Assembly: GCF_042665255.1 (NCBI RefSeq) | Contig: NZ_JBHTCD010000020.1 | Length of the DNA: 64,000 nucleotides | DNA from: Insolitispirillum peregrinum | GTDB taxonomy: Bacteria > Pseudomonadota > Alphaproteobacteria > Rhodospirillales > Rhodospirillaceae | Reading direction: 5' to 3' (one strand) | Part shown: positions 26,147-35,149 of the stretch, in pieces | Position numbering within the stretch: the stretch's first letter is position 1 | Layout: each line of letters begins with the position of its first letter | Position numbers and translations under genes: made by a program | The notes under the pieces: model-generated | Told to the model about the DNA's origin: nothing | The model's input: the letters and a program-made list of their open reading frames with translations, nothing else | Database searches by the model: none

Positions 26147-27630
26147 AGCGTCACGCCGGACTTGAAGATCACCACTTCCTGCGCACCGTTCTTTTCGTTG
26201 CGCGCAAAGTCGCCGCTGGCGACGGCCAGGATGGCGTCGATGAAGGCGGGCAGCATCTCGTTGACCGTCGATGTGCCTTCGGCAATCGGACCGGCGTTGA
26301 AGTCCATCCAGTGCGGTTTCTTGTCGAACAGCGGCGAGTTGGTGGCGATTTTCATCGTCGGCACGATGCCGCCCAGCGGCGTACCGCGTCCGGTGGTGAA
26401 CAGTTCCAGATGGCAGCCCGCCGCCGCCAGCGCGGTCACCGCCACCCCGTCATTGCCCGGAGCTTCCAGCAGGGTCAGGCCCGGCTTGCGGATGCGCTGG
26501 GCATAGCGGATCACGTCGCGCACCAGCGCCTTGCCTGCCTTCTGGGTGCAGCCGAGCGACTTTTCTTCCAGCGTGCTGATGCCCCCGGCCTTGTTGCCCG
26601 GCGAGGGATTTTCATAGATCGGCTGGTCGTGGCGGATGAAGTAATCCTTGAAGTCGTTGATCAGGTGCACGATGTCGTTGAACACCTCGGGCGTTTCCGC
26701 CCGCTCCATCAACAGGTGCTCGGCGCCGAACATCTCGGGGACTTCGGTCAGCACCGTTGCGCCGCCGTGGGCACACAGCCAGTCGGAAAAAGCCCCCAGC
26801 AGCGGGTTGGCGGTAATCCCCGACAAACCGTCCGAGCCGCCGCACTTCAGGCCCACCCGCAGGCGGTCAACGCCAACCGGCTGCCGCTGATCGGTCTGCA
26901 TGATCGCCGCCAGCTCGCCCATCGCCGTCAGGGCGGCGTCAAGCTCGTCTTCGACCTCCTGCGTCACCAGATAGCGCAGACGTTGCGGGTCGGGATGTTC
27001 AAATCCCGCCTGAAACAGGGCGCGGGTGTTGTTTTCACAGCCCAGCCCCATCACCAGCACCCCACCGGCGTTGGGGTGGATCGCCAGCGCGCGCAGGATG
27101 TTGCGGGTGTTGTCCAGATCATCGCCCAACTGCGAACAGCCATAGGGATGTTCCAGCACCAGCACCCGCGACCCGGCAGGCAGCGCGCCGGTGGCCTCAA
27201 AGGTCTTGGCGGCGTTGCGGGCCAGACCGTTGATGCAGCCGACCAGCGGAATGATCCACAGGTCGTTGCGGATGCCGATTTCCCCATTGCTGCGCACAAA
27301 GGCCGGGAAGGTCGGCATCGTGCCGTCACCGACCAGCGGGTCATCCTGCGCCCCGTCATACTGATAGTCTTCCACTCCCCCCAGAGTGGTCTTGATGTTG
27401 TGGGCGTGGACATGCGCCCCGGCCGCAATCGGCACAATCGCCTTGCCGATCACTCCACCGTACTTGATCACCCGCTGATCAACGGCGTGATCGACCAGCG
27501 CCAGCTTGTGACCGCGCGGGATGTCATCCAGCAGGGTCAGACCCAGCGCGGGCAGGACCGTGCCCTTGTCCAGCGGCTCAAGGGCCACCACAACGGTATC
27601 GGCGGGATTGATTTTGATATACTGCGCCAT
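26143..27630 (-). CDS. uxaA: Altronate dehydratase UxaA
   Basis: A 495-aa dehydratase that converts D-altronate to 2-keto-3-deoxygluconate. The short N-terminal SAF-type domain is residues 1-95. The long catalytic domain shows PFGCSQ-like HPYGCSQLGDDL near 160, GLGCENNTRALFQ, LKCGGSDGLSGITANPLLGA near 265 and the C-terminal TGRGTPLGGIVPTMKIATN. The length is the usual one for the family. The stop codon TAG belongs to the repeat element at 26041-26146. It lies between the TRAP transporter and uxaB in one minus-strand operon. Confidence 0.95.
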   Translation of the reverse strand: MAQYIKINPADTVVVALEPLDKGTVLPALGLTLLDDIPRGHKLALVDHAVDQRVIKYGGVIGKAIVPIAAGAHVHAHNIKTTLGGVEDYQYDGAQDDPLVGDGTMPTFPAFVRSNGEIGIRNDLWIIPLVGCINGLARNAAKTFEATGALPAGSRVLVLEHPYGCSQLGDDLDNTRNILRALAIHPNAGGVLVMGLGCENNTRALFQAGFEHPDPQRLRYLVTQEVEDELDAALTAMGELAAIMQTDQRQPVGVDRLRVGLKCGGSDGLSGITANPLLGAFSDWLCAHGGATVLTEVPEMFGAEHLLMERAETPEVFNDIVHLINDFKDYFIRHDQPIYENPSPGNKAGGISTLEEKSLGCTQKAGKALVRDVIRYAQRIRKPGLTLLEAPGNDGVAVTALAAAGCHLELFTTGRGTPLGGIVPTMKIATNSPLFDKKPHWMDFNAGPIAEGTSTVNEMLPAFIDAILAVASGDFARNEKNGAQEVVIFKSGVTL

Positions 27631-27693
27631 CGGAAGATCTTTCGCTTACAGCACGTCAGGGGGGAGGAAAAACCGCAGGTGTCCCGCAGCCGA

Positions 27694-28968
27694 TCAATGC
27701 ACCAGCAACAACGACAGCTCGGGCACAAAGGTGATCAGCAGCAAGGCCACCAGCAGGGCGAGGAACAGCGGGGCTCCCTGCTTGAGGAAGTCGACGATCT
27801 TCACCTTCGCCAGATTGCACACCAGCAACATCACCGTGCCGACCGGCGGCGTCAGGCAACCAACAGCCAGATTGACGATCACGATGATCCCGAAATGCAC
27901 CGGATCGATGCCGAAATGGGCCACCGTCGGCATCATCAACGGCACCAGAACGATCAGGATGGCGTTGCCTTCGACCAGCATCCCCAACAGCAACAGCAGC
28001 AGGTTGATCACCAGCAGGAACACATACTTGTTGTCGGTCAGTGAGGTGATGTAGACCGCCATCTGCTGCGCCGCCTGTTCCAGCGACAGGATCCACGCCA
28101 GCGCCGAGCTGGCCATGATCACCAGCATCACCGAGGCGGTTGACTTGAAGGTTTCGGTCAGGGCGTGCGAGACATGGCTCAGGCGCATTTCGCGGTAAAT
28201 CACAAAACCGATCAGCAGCACCACACCCACCGCCACCGCACCGGCTTCGGTCGGGGTGAAGATGTTCAGACGAATGCCGCCAATGATCGACACGATCAGC
28301 ACCAGCACCGGCCAGGCATCCAGCAGGGTCCGGCGGGTTTCGCTGCGGGTCGGCCAGCTTTCACGCGCCGGTTTGTAACCGCGCTTTTTCGACACGATGT
28401 AGATGGTCACCATCAGCATCGCCGACATCAGCAGGCCCGGCACCACCCCGGCCATGAACATCGAGCCAATCGACACATCGGCCACCAGCGCATAGATGAT
28501 CAGCGCAATGCCCGGCGGGATGATCGGGGTGATCAACGCACCCGAGGCGGTCACGGCGGCGGCAAAGGCACGGTTATAGCCGCTGCGCTCCATTTCCGGC
28601 ACCAGCATGCGGGTCAGCATGGCGCAATCGGCGAGATTCGAGGCACTGACCCCGCCCAGCAGGGTGCTGAGCATCACGTTGGTCAACGCCATGCCGCCGG
28701 TCAGTTTGCCGACCAGCAGGTCGGCCACCTTCAGCATCCGGCGCGCCACCCCGGTATATTCCATCAGCGTGCCGAGCAGGATGAAGAACGGAATCGCCAG
28801 CAGGGACATGTTCTGCGACGCCCCGATCAGACGCTGGATGGCGATTTGATCCGGGAAGCGGCTGAAGAAGATAAAGTACGCCAGCACGGCGGCGATGATC
28901 GCCACGTACAGGCGCATGTTGAGGGCAAACAGCCCCAGCATCAGGATGATGATAACCGGCCAGGACAT
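27694..28968 (-). CDS. dctM: TRAP transporter large permease DctM
   Basis: A 424-aa inner-membrane protein with about twelve hydrophobic segments. It is the ion-coupled translocating subunit of a tripartite periplasmic transporter. Family stretches are IPFFILLGTLMEYTGVARRM, LLGGVSASNLADCAML, GALITPIIPPGIALIIYAL and VNLAVGCLTPPVGTVMLLVC. It overlaps dctQ by 1 nt (TGATG). With DctP and DctQ it likely imports the sugar acid that the neighbouring enzymes degrade. Confidence 0.94.
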   Translation of the reverse strand: MSWPVIIILMLGLFALNMRLYVAIIAAVLAYFIFFSRFPDQIAIQRLIGASQNMSLLAIPFFILLGTLMEYTGVARRMLKVADLLVGKLTGGMALTNVMLSTLLGGVSASNLADCAMLTRMLVPEMERSGYNRAFAAAVTASGALITPIIPPGIALIIYALVADVSIGSMFMAGVVPGLLMSAMLMVTIYIVSKKRGYKPARESWPTRSETRRTLLDAWPVLVLIVSIIGGIRLNIFTPTEAGAVAVGVVLLIGFVIYREMRLSHVSHALTETFKSTASVMLVIMASSALAWILSLEQAAQQMAVYITSLTDNKYVFLLVINLLLLLLGMLVEGNAILIVLVPLMMPTVAHFGIDPVHFGIIVIVNLAVGCLTPPVGTVMLLVCNLAKVKIVDFLKQGAPLFLALLVALLLITFVPELSLLLVH

Positions 28969-29435
28969 CAGTGGTCTCCCCGCAGCAGAGTTCGCAGATC
29001 ACGCAGCATTTTCGCCAGCAGGAACACCACGATCCCCACCGAGCCAACCGGATAGGCGAGGTCAATCCAGAACCACGAAAACTGTAAAACGCCGGTCAGC
29101 TTGGACTCGGCAGCCTTGGCCAGCAGCCAGCCCAGCCAGGCGCCATAGCCCAGAATGGCCACCGACAGGCCCGTGATCACCAGCGACACCGCCGCCTGAA
29201 TTCGGGGCGGCAGGATTTCGACCAGCACCGGAATGGTCAGATGCTGATCGTCGCGTTCGGTGACAATCGCCCCGACCATCACGATCCAGATCATCAGCAG
29301 GCCGGAGACTTCTTCCGTCCAGTGGAACGGCGCATCAAAGACATAGCGGGCGATCACCGCCGCAATCGTCATCAGCACCAAGGCAGCCAGAGCCGAACCG
29401 GCTATGGCGGTTGCCATACGATTGATCACACCCAT
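28968..29435 (-). CDS. dctQ: TRAP transporter small permease DctQ
   Basis: A 155-aa membrane protein with four predicted helices. The first runs through AGSALAALVLMTIAAVIARY and the motif PFHWTEEVSGLLMIWIVMVG follows, which is typical of DctQ. The ATG at 29435 gives the expected length and N terminus (MGVINRMATA); the longer open frame upstream is not conserved. It is directly followed by dctM, and dctP lies 150 nt upstream. Confidence 0.9.
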   Translation of the reverse strand: MGVINRMATAIAGSALAALVLMTIAAVIARYVFDAPFHWTEEVSGLLMIWIVMVGAIVTERDDQHLTIPVLVEILPPRIQAAVSLVITGLSVAILGYGAWLGWLLAKAAESKLTGVLQFSWFWIDLAYPVGSVGIVVFLLAKMLRDLRTLLRGDH

Positions 29436-29588
29436 GGTGTTTACCCCGGAGGGGTGACCCCAAGGGGCCACCCACCTGTTGTTTGTTGTGCGGAAAATGC
29501 TGGTCAAAAACCCGTTGAGCGGGCGCTGGCACAGCCAGCCATCTGACCGGGGCGGTTCAGGAGACCGCAACCACGCCCGTAACGGGCC

Positions 29589-30566
29589 TTACTTCAGCTG
29601 CTGCTGGATGGTGTCATACAGACCCGGCGACCACTTGGGGAACTGGCTGTAGACGACCTTGGTCGCATCCTTGAACTTCGCCACGTCCGGTTCGATCACC
29701 GTCACACCGGCGGCCTTCATCTTTTCGATCAGCTCGGCGTCCTGTTCGGCAGAAACCTTCTGGCTGTACAGACCGGCCTGATAACCGGTTTCTTCCAGCA
29801 GGGTCACCACATCAGCCGGCAGGGTCTTGAAATAGGCTTCGCCGCCCAGCCAGATCGAGGTGTTGGTCAGATAGCCGACCTTGCTCAGGAACTTGGCTTC
29901 TTCGTGCAGCTTGGCGCCGTACAGCACCGACACCGGGTTTTCCACCCCGTCAATCAGGCCGGTGGTCAGCGCCGGATAAACGTCAGCCAGCGGCATCGGG
30001 GTGGCGGTCGCGCCCATCGCCTCGATGGTCTTGATCTGCATCACGTTGTTCGGAACGCGGATCTTCATGCCCTTCATGTCGTCCGGGGTGCGGATCGGCT
30101 TTTTCGCCAGAATGTGACGCACACCATACAGATAGTTGGACAGCACCACGTGAATGCCCTTGGCCTTCAGGGCTTCCTTTTTCTGCAGGTACCACGGGCT
30201 TTCGTAAATCTTGAACAGCTTTTCCGGGCTGTCGCTGAGGTAGGGGCCGAACAGGATGCCCAGATCCGGGTCATAATCCTGCAGGAAGCCGACGTCGGCG
30301 ATGGTGATGACGTTCATCCCCATCATTGCCTGTTCCATCACGTCCTTTTTGGCCCCCAGCTGCGAGCTGGGATAGAGCTTCAGCGCGACTTTGCCACCGC
30401 TTTTCTGTGCCACCAGATCGGCCCAGTAATGCATGACCTTGTCGAGCGGTTCGCCCGGATTGTTTTCATAGGCCACCATCACTTCGGTTGCCGGGGCCGC
30501 ATTGGCTCCGCCCACACCGGTCATCACCGCCAACGCGGTCAGCGCCGCACACAGCATCCGTTTCAT
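29589..30566 (-). CDS. dctP: TRAP transporter solute-binding protein DctP
   Basis: A 325-aa periplasmic protein with a signal peptide (MKRMLCAALTALAVMTGVGG, cleavage after NAA near 23). The DctP fold is visible, with KLYPSSQLGAKKDVMEQAMM, the carboxylate-binding region GMKIRVPNNVMQIKTIEAMG near 165 and PLADVYPALTTGLIDGVENP near 190. A strong AGGAGG precedes the ATG at 30566. The conserved Arg in KIRVPN binds the substrate carboxylate, in line with a sugar-acid ligand such as galactonate or a uronate. The actual ligand is inferred only from neighbours. Confidence 0.93.
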   Translation of the reverse strand: MKRMLCAALTALAVMTGVGGANAAPATEVMVAYENNPGEPLDKVMHYWADLVAQKSGGKVALKLYPSSQLGAKKDVMEQAMMGMNVITIADVGFLQDYDPDLGILFGPYLSDSPEKLFKIYESPWYLQKKEALKAKGIHVVLSNYLYGVRHILAKKPIRTPDDMKGMKIRVPNNVMQIKTIEAMGATATPMPLADVYPALTTGLIDGVENPVSVLYGAKLHEEAKFLSKVGYLTNTSIWLGGEAYFKTLPADVVTLLEETGYQAGLYSQKVSAEQDAELIEKMKAAGVTVIEPDVAKFKDATKVVYSQFPKWSPGLYDTIQQQLK

Positions 30567-30699
30567 TGCGTTCCTCCTGTTTCTTCTGTCAATCGGGCGC
30601 TTGCCCCGCGCCACCAGTCTCGGACGATGGCCGGAAGAATCGGCCCGGCAGGGGAGATCCCCGATCCGGTCGTCATGCCAATCCATCCGCCATCCTGTG

Positions 30700-30749
30700 C
30701 ATGCCGGCAGGCGGGAGATGACCCTCCCCCCGCCTGCGTAGAGGCATGC
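30700..30749. repeat. Long hairpin between dehydrogenase and dctP
   Basis: The outer arms GCATGCC (30700-30706) and GGCATGC (30743-30749) enclose GCAGGCGGG and CCCGCCTGC. It starts 6 nt after the dehydrogenase stop in the direction of transcription, without a T-tract. It is probably an mRNA-stabilising or partial-termination structure that sets the dctP level. Confidence 0.55.
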
Positions 30750-30754
30750 TGTTT

Positions 30755-31774
30755 TTACAGCTCGATCATCAGCTTGAGGGTGGTTTCACGCTCGGCCACC
30801 CAGTACGGCAGGGCCTGATCGGCTTCGGCGAACGGAAACACCCTGGTGATCATGTCATCGGGCGGCGTGCTCAGGGATTCCAGATAGGCAATCACCGCCT
30901 GGAAATCAGCCATCGTCGCATTGCGCGAGCCCAGAATGTCCAGTTCCTTGAGGTTGAACAGCTGGGTCTTGTAGGTCACCGGCTCCTTGGCATAGCCGAT
31001 GTAGACCACCCGACCGGTGAAGGCCACCATGTCAATCGCCTGGGTGAAGGTCAGCGGCAGACCCACCGCTTCGATCACCACATCCGGGCCATCGTTGCCG
31101 GTCAGCTCGGCCACCCGCGCCAACACGTCTTCGCTGCCCGCGTCGATCACCGCGCTGGCGCCATAGCGGGTGGCGATGTCCAGCTTGGCGGCGCCGACAT
31201 CGACGGCAATCACCCGTGCGCCACGGTGCACCGCACCGGCAATCGCCCCCATGCCGATCATGCCGCAGCCCAGCACGACCACCGTGTCGTCCTTGCTGAC
31301 CCGGCCACGATCCACCGCATGGAAGCCCACCGACAGCGGCTCGACCAGCGCCAGATGGCGCGGTGCCAGCGTGGTGTTCAGGATCACCTTACCATGGGGC
31401 AGAACGATGTATTCCGCCAGACCGCCTTCCTGCTGCACGCCCAGTGTCCGGTTGCCCCGGCAGGCGTTCACCCGGCCACGACGGCACGACGGGCAGGTGC
31501 CGCAACTGGTGTAGGGCATGACGATGCAGCGGCTGCCAATGGCGAATTCAGCCGGAACACCGTCGCCCACCGCAGCGATTTCCCCGCCGATTTCGTGCCC
31601 CGGAATGCGCGGCAGGCTGACCAGCGGATTCAGGCCCTTGAAGGTGTTGAGGTCGCTGCCGCACAGGGCAACGTGGCGCACTGCCACCAGCACTTCGCCG
31701 GGGCCGGGAACGGGTTGGGCAATCTCGTGGAAAACACAGCTGTTTTCGCCTGCAATCATCAAGGCTTTCATCAT
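30755..31774 (-). CDS. Zinc-dependent dehydrogenase, candidate L-galactonate 5-dehydrogenase
   Basis: A 339-aa medium-chain alcohol dehydrogenase. Catalytic zinc ligands are in CGSDLNTFKG (Cys near 38) and GHEIGGEIAAVGDG (His-Glu near 60). The structural zinc site is CGTCPSCRRGRVNACRG near 90, and the NAD motif is LGCGMIGMGAIAGA near 170. It is encoded with UxaB, UxaA and a TRAP importer but without a uronate isomerase. The matching known activity is oxidation of L-galactonate to D-tagaturonate (LgoD/YjjN). A different polyol or aldonate cannot be excluded from sequence alone. Confidence 0.75.
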   Translation of the reverse strand: MMKALMIAGENSCVFHEIAQPVPGPGEVLVAVRHVALCGSDLNTFKGLNPLVSLPRIPGHEIGGEIAAVGDGVPAEFAIGSRCIVMPYTSCGTCPSCRRGRVNACRGNRTLGVQQEGGLAEYIVLPHGKVILNTTLAPRHLALVEPLSVGFHAVDRGRVSKDDTVVVLGCGMIGMGAIAGAVHRGARVIAVDVGAAKLDIATRYGASAVIDAGSEDVLARVAELTGNDGPDVVIEAVGLPLTFTQAIDMVAFTGRVVYIGYAKEPVTYKTQLFNLKELDILGSRNATMADFQAVIAYLESLSTPPDDMITRVFPFAEADQALPYWVAERETTLKLMIEL

Positions 31775-31808
31775 GGTATCCTTACGCGGTCACGGCGTGG
31801 AAAGGCGG

Positions 31809-32504
31809 TCAGACAGAGGGGCGGGTATGGGCGGTTTCCTGATCCAGCACCTTGGCACTGAAGCGGAAATGGTCTTCGCAGGCATCGCGCAACAGCCGGT
31901 AGGAGCGGGCCTTGAGGGCGTCGATGATGCTGCGGTGATGGTTGCTGGTGGTGCTTTCCAGACCCCGGTTGCTCTTGCCGATTTCGAGGTAGTACATCAG
32001 CGGCTGGGCCATCGCCTCGTACAGCTTGGCCAGAATCACGTTGCGCGACGCCACCACCATCATCGCGTGGAACCGAAAGTCGGCTTCGGCCGCTTCGCGG
32101 ATGGTCGGGGCTTGCTCCATCAGCAGCGCACAGCGTTCGAGATCGCGGATTTCGTCGTCGGTGATGTGATCCACCACCTCGGGCAGCGTGCCGATTTCGA
32201 TCAGGCGACGGAAGTGCAGCACATCGTTGTAGGCCTGCGGGCTGCGGTCAAACATCTGGCTGACGATGCGGAACATCGCCTCGGCATCGGGGGCGCGCAC
32301 ACGCGGGCCGCGCTGGGTCTTTTCCACCAGCCCATAGGCTTCGAGGAAAATCACCACCTCGCGGATGGTGTTGCGGCTGACCCCGAACCGTTCGGCCAGC
32401 AGGCGTTCATTGGGCAGCAGGTCACCGGGGTGGTACTGTTCGACCAGCTCCAGCCGCAGCCGTTCAAAAATCGTTTTGACTGTCGAGGTTGCTGTCCCGG
32501 ACAT
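31809..32504 (-). CDS. GntR-family (FadR-type) regulator of the sugar-acid cluster
   Basis: A 231-aa regulator. The N-terminal winged helix reads NERLLAERFGVSRNTIREVV, with IFLEAYGLVEKTQRGPRVRA as wing. A helical FCD ligand domain follows with metal-site histidines in FRFHAMMVVASRN and NHHRSIIDALKAR. It resembles UxuR/ExuR-type repressors of hexuronate genes. The ATG at 32504 is chosen; a GTG two codons upstream is possible. Two palindromes of FadR-type spacing lie upstream (32534-32550 and 32830-32850), so autoregulation and control of the downstream genes are likely. Confidence 0.9.
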   Translation of the reverse strand: MSGTATSTVKTIFERLRLELVEQYHPGDLLPNERLLAERFGVSRNTIREVVIFLEAYGLVEKTQRGPRVRAPDAEAMFRIVSQMFDRSPQAYNDVLHFRRLIEIGTLPEVVDHITDDEIRDLERCALLMEQAPTIREAAEADFRFHAMMVVASRNVILAKLYEAMAQPLMYYLEIGKSNRGLESTTSNHHRSIIDALKARSYRLLRDACEDHFRFSAKVLDQETAHTRPSV

Positions 32505-32533
32505 GACCACCCATTCCCCATGTTTTGATCTTG

Positions 32534-32550
32534 GGTCCTATTATTGGACC
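32534..32550. promoter_or_regulatory. Proximal GntR operator
   Basis: GGTCC-TATTATT-GGACC is a palindrome 30 nt before the gntR start. It shares both arms and the ATT core with the distal site, which argues that the same protein binds both. FadR-type regulators recognise TGGTnnnACCA-like palindromes. Confidence 0.7.
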
Positions 32551-32808
32551 TTATGGGGTGGATCGTATCACCAGCGACAAACCGGCAAAATCGCAAACTC
32601 CGGAAGAACGTCTGTTTTTGCAGGTGCGAAGGCATTGTTACAGATCGTTGACACGGGTGGAAAGGGTCGGGTGAACATGAGGCAATACAATGATATAAAA
32701 TATTTTTTTCATGTTTCCTTCCTGGAGGCCATTCCGGGAAACAATCGTTTTCAGGCCCCGTGAGGGTGCATCGCACACAAACAATCCTCAACAGTCGCAA
32801 ACAATACC

Positions 32809-32838
32809 ATATTAAAATGATATTCTTTTTTGGTCCAA
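32809..32838 (-). promoter_or_regulatory. Sigma70-type promoter for gntR and downstream operon
   Basis: On the minus strand TTGGAC (32838-32833) and TAATAT (32814-32809) are 18 nt apart. The -35 element lies inside the distal operator, so bound GntR would block polymerase. It would give a leader of roughly 290 nt before gntR that contains the proximal operator. Confidence 0.55.
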
Positions 32839-32850
32839 TCATTGGACCAA
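32830..32850. promoter_or_regulatory. Distal GntR operator, perfect palindrome
   Basis: TTGGTCCAAT and ATTGGACCAA flank a single central C, giving a perfect 21-nt palindrome. It lies about 330 nt before gntR and 210 nt after the kdgK stop codon. Its arms are identical in the central GGTCC/GGACC to the proximal site. Confidence 0.75.
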
Positions 32851-33057
32851 AAGGTCAGATGGTGAAGCGGGGTCAGGATTATTTTATGTCGTGAAAATGG
32901 CCTTTTGGTACATATTTGCCATGAAATCATGGTTGCACCGAATCGGGAGCGTTTTTTGCGCCTTTCATCGGTTGGACAACAGGACCATTTCTCCATAAAA
33001 ACGGGGAGGCCAAAAGCGCATTTGCCGCCCTTTTAACCTCCCCGGTTCAGTGACCAT

Positions 33058-33999
33058 TTATTGGGCCAACAGTCCCACCGGCATCACCGACCGGTCAATG
33101 ATCGCGCCGGGATGGGCCACCACCACCGCCGCCAGTCGCGCCCCGACAGCTGCCGCTTCGGCTGGTCCGACCGTCCGGCGCGCCGCCAGATAGCCGGCAG
33201 CAAAGCTGTCTCCGGCTGCCGTGGTATCGACCACCTGCACGCCAGAAACCGCCGGAACCGCCACCTGCTGGCCTCCCCAGCGCACCAGACAGCCGGGCTG
33301 CGCCAGCTTCAGCACGATTTCGGGAATTCCGAACGCCGCCACCCGCGCCATCACCGCGTCAGGCCCCTGATCGCCATACAGGGCAGTCAGGTCTTCCTCG
33401 CCCGGCAAGGCAAGGTCGGTCCGTTGCAGCATCGCCTGATAGGCCGCCTGCGCCTGCGTCCGGTCGGCCCACAAACGGGGCCGCCAGTTGGTATCAAAAG
33501 CCACCCGCCCCCCGGCCTGCCGGTAACGGTCGAGGAAGGCGAACAACTCCGCCCTCCCCTGCTCGCCCCAGATCGCCAGACTGATCCCGGACAGGAACAG
33601 CATCGGGCAGGACATCAACGCCTGTTGCAGGGCGGGCGTCTGCGGCAGGGTGAACAGCTCGCGCGCCGGGGCAGAGTCCCGCCAGTACAAAAAGCGCCGC
33701 TCGCCAGTGGGGTCGGTCTCGATCATGTACAGACCCGGCACCCGTCCCGGCAGCCGCAAGACGTGCTGACAGCCGACGCCTTCGGCCTGCCAGGCGGCCA
33801 CCATCTGCGCGCTGTGGCCGTCATCGCCCAGCGCCGTCACATAGTCCACAGCGGCCCCCAGGCGAGCCATATAGACAGCGGTATTGAGGGTGTCGCCGCC
33901 AAAGCCCAACACCAGACCGCTTTGGCCCTGACGCAGTTCCAGCATGCATTCCCCCAACGCGGCAATGCGGCCGGTCAGGAGAGGAGGGAGCGTGCTCAT
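33058..33999 (-). CDS. kdgK: 2-keto-3-deoxygluconate kinase KdgK
   Basis: A 313-aa PfkB-family sugar kinase. The N-terminal signature is GECMLELRQG with GFGGDTLNTAVYMARLG (residues 15-50). The C-terminal signature VVDTTAAGDSFAAGYLAARR near 240 has the anion hole and catalytic Asp. It phosphorylates KDG, the product of UxaA, to KDPG. It starts 11 nt after eda on the same strand, forming an eda-kdgK operon that runs towards the GntR gene. Confidence 0.93.
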   Translation of the reverse strand: MSTLPPLLTGRIAALGECMLELRQGQSGLVLGFGGDTLNTAVYMARLGAAVDYVTALGDDGHSAQMVAAWQAEGVGCQHVLRLPGRVPGLYMIETDPTGERRFLYWRDSAPARELFTLPQTPALQQALMSCPMLFLSGISLAIWGEQGRAELFAFLDRYRQAGGRVAFDTNWRPRLWADRTQAQAAYQAMLQRTDLALPGEEDLTALYGDQGPDAVMARVAAFGIPEIVLKLAQPGCLVRWGGQQVAVPAVSGVQVVDTTAAGDSFAAGYLAARRTVGPAEAAAVGARLAAVVVAHPGAIIDRSVMPVGLLAQ

Positions 34000-34010
34000 C
34001 CGGGCCTCCC

Positions 34011-34646
34011 TCAGACCGGCTGAGCGGCCACCGCCGCCCGTGCCAGCGCCTCGATATCCGCCCAGCGCCGTTCCCGGATCGCCGCCGCCGGGGTCAGCCA
34101 GCTACCACCCAGCGCAAAGACGTTCGGCAATGCCAGCATCTCGGGCACCGAAGCCACCGTCAGGCCGCCGGTCGGGCAGAAGCGCACGTCCTGCAACAGC
34201 GGCGCCATGCCCTTCAGCGCCGCCGCGCCGCCATTGAGCATCGCCGGGAAGAACTTCAGTTCCTTGAAACCGTACTCGCGCGCCGCCATCGCTTCGCTGA
34301 CCGTCGCAATGCCCGGCAGATAGGGCAAGCCGGTGGTCAGCGCCGCTTCGGCCACTGCCGGGGTCAGGCCGGGGCTGACCAGAAACTGCGCCCCGGCATC
34401 GCGCGCTTGCGCAAACTGTGCAGGCCGGGTCAGCGTCCCCAGCCCGACCAGTGCCTGCGGCAAATGGCGGGCGAGTTTTTCCGCACAGGCCAGCGCCGCC
34501 GGGGTGCGCAAGGTGACTTCCAGCACGCTCAGGCCGCCAGCCACCAGCGCCTCGGCCACCGACAGCGCCGTTTCAGGGTCGTCCAGCACCAGCACCGGGA
34601 TCACCCGGCCCGCAGGCAGCAGGGGTTCAATCGCAGGAACAGACAT
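34011..34646 (-). CDS. eda: KDPG/KHG aldolase Eda
   Basis: A 211-aa class I aldolase that cleaves 2-keto-3-deoxy-6-phosphogluconate to pyruvate and glyceraldehyde-3-phosphate. The catalytic Glu is in LEVTLRTPAAL near residue 43, the Schiff-base Lys in FKELKFFPAMLNGG near 130, and the phosphate site in VRFCPTGGL near 155. The length is normal. It completes the sugar-acid route encoded by the downstream genes. Confidence 0.95.
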   Translation of the reverse strand: MSVPAIEPLLPAGRVIPVLVLDDPETALSVAEALVAGGLSVLEVTLRTPAALACAEKLARHLPQALVGLGTLTRPAQFAQARDAGAQFLVSPGLTPAVAEAALTTGLPYLPGIATVSEAMAAREYGFKELKFFPAMLNGGAAALKGMAPLLQDVRFCPTGGLTVASVPEMLALPNVFALGGSWLTPAAAIRERRWADIEALARAAVAAQPV

Positions 34647-35149
34647 GATTCATCCTTTTCAGCGTGCCGAACGGCAACGCAGGCTAGAGCATTTCTCGGC
34701 CTCCAAGGATCACGAGAAATGCTCTAATGATTTGTTATTTAAGCAAATACGTCGTCGCAGATGTGTCCATCTGCTCGGGATTTGCTCCAAGCAACAGGCC
34801 CGCCGACAGCCAGACTGCGGCAGACACCAAGCCGAGAGGATGCAATTCACCGGCACAGGCCACACGGAACGGGGCAAACAGGCCGGGGGTCATGTGAACC
34901 GCACACCAACGGGGCCAAACGGACGAACATCCGGCCCGGTCGGGACTCACATGCTGCCAAGGCTAGCCAGTTTCACCACCGCCGACAAGCCTGTGGAGAT
35001 AAAAAAAGCGGGATATCAGGGAGGGCATCCCGATATCCCGCTATCGTACCGCGCCCCCTGCACCGCCATGCAGCCCCGACGCGGCCTGAAGCACTCCCTG
35101 TGGAGAAGACCGTCTTTCTCCCCGGCAAGTGCTTGTCAGAAATCAGAAA
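34647..35149. other. Non-coding gap between eda and the FAD oxidase gene
   Basis: No convincing gene is seen. A perfect 14-bp stem-loop lies at 34685-34726 (TAGAGCATTTCTCG and its complement), related to the AGAGCAT ends of the second repeat family and placed about 40 nt upstream of eda. A minus-strand terminator (listed separately) lies at 35001-35041. The stretch 34740-34990 has no recognisable content. Confidence 0.6.
35001..35041 (-). terminator. Rho-independent terminator of the FAD oxidase gene
   Basis: GCGGGATATC (35008-35017) pairs with GATATCCCGC (35032-35041), and an inner GGG/CCC extends the stem. The seven A residues at 35001-35007 are a T-tract on the minus strand, about 110 nt after the oxidase stop codon. 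Confidence 0.8.

Noticed and set aside
34735..34950. 71-residue minus-strand frame between eda and the oxidase gene
   Set aside because: It has no ribosome-binding site and no recognisable domain; the frame is probably chance in GC-rich DNA.
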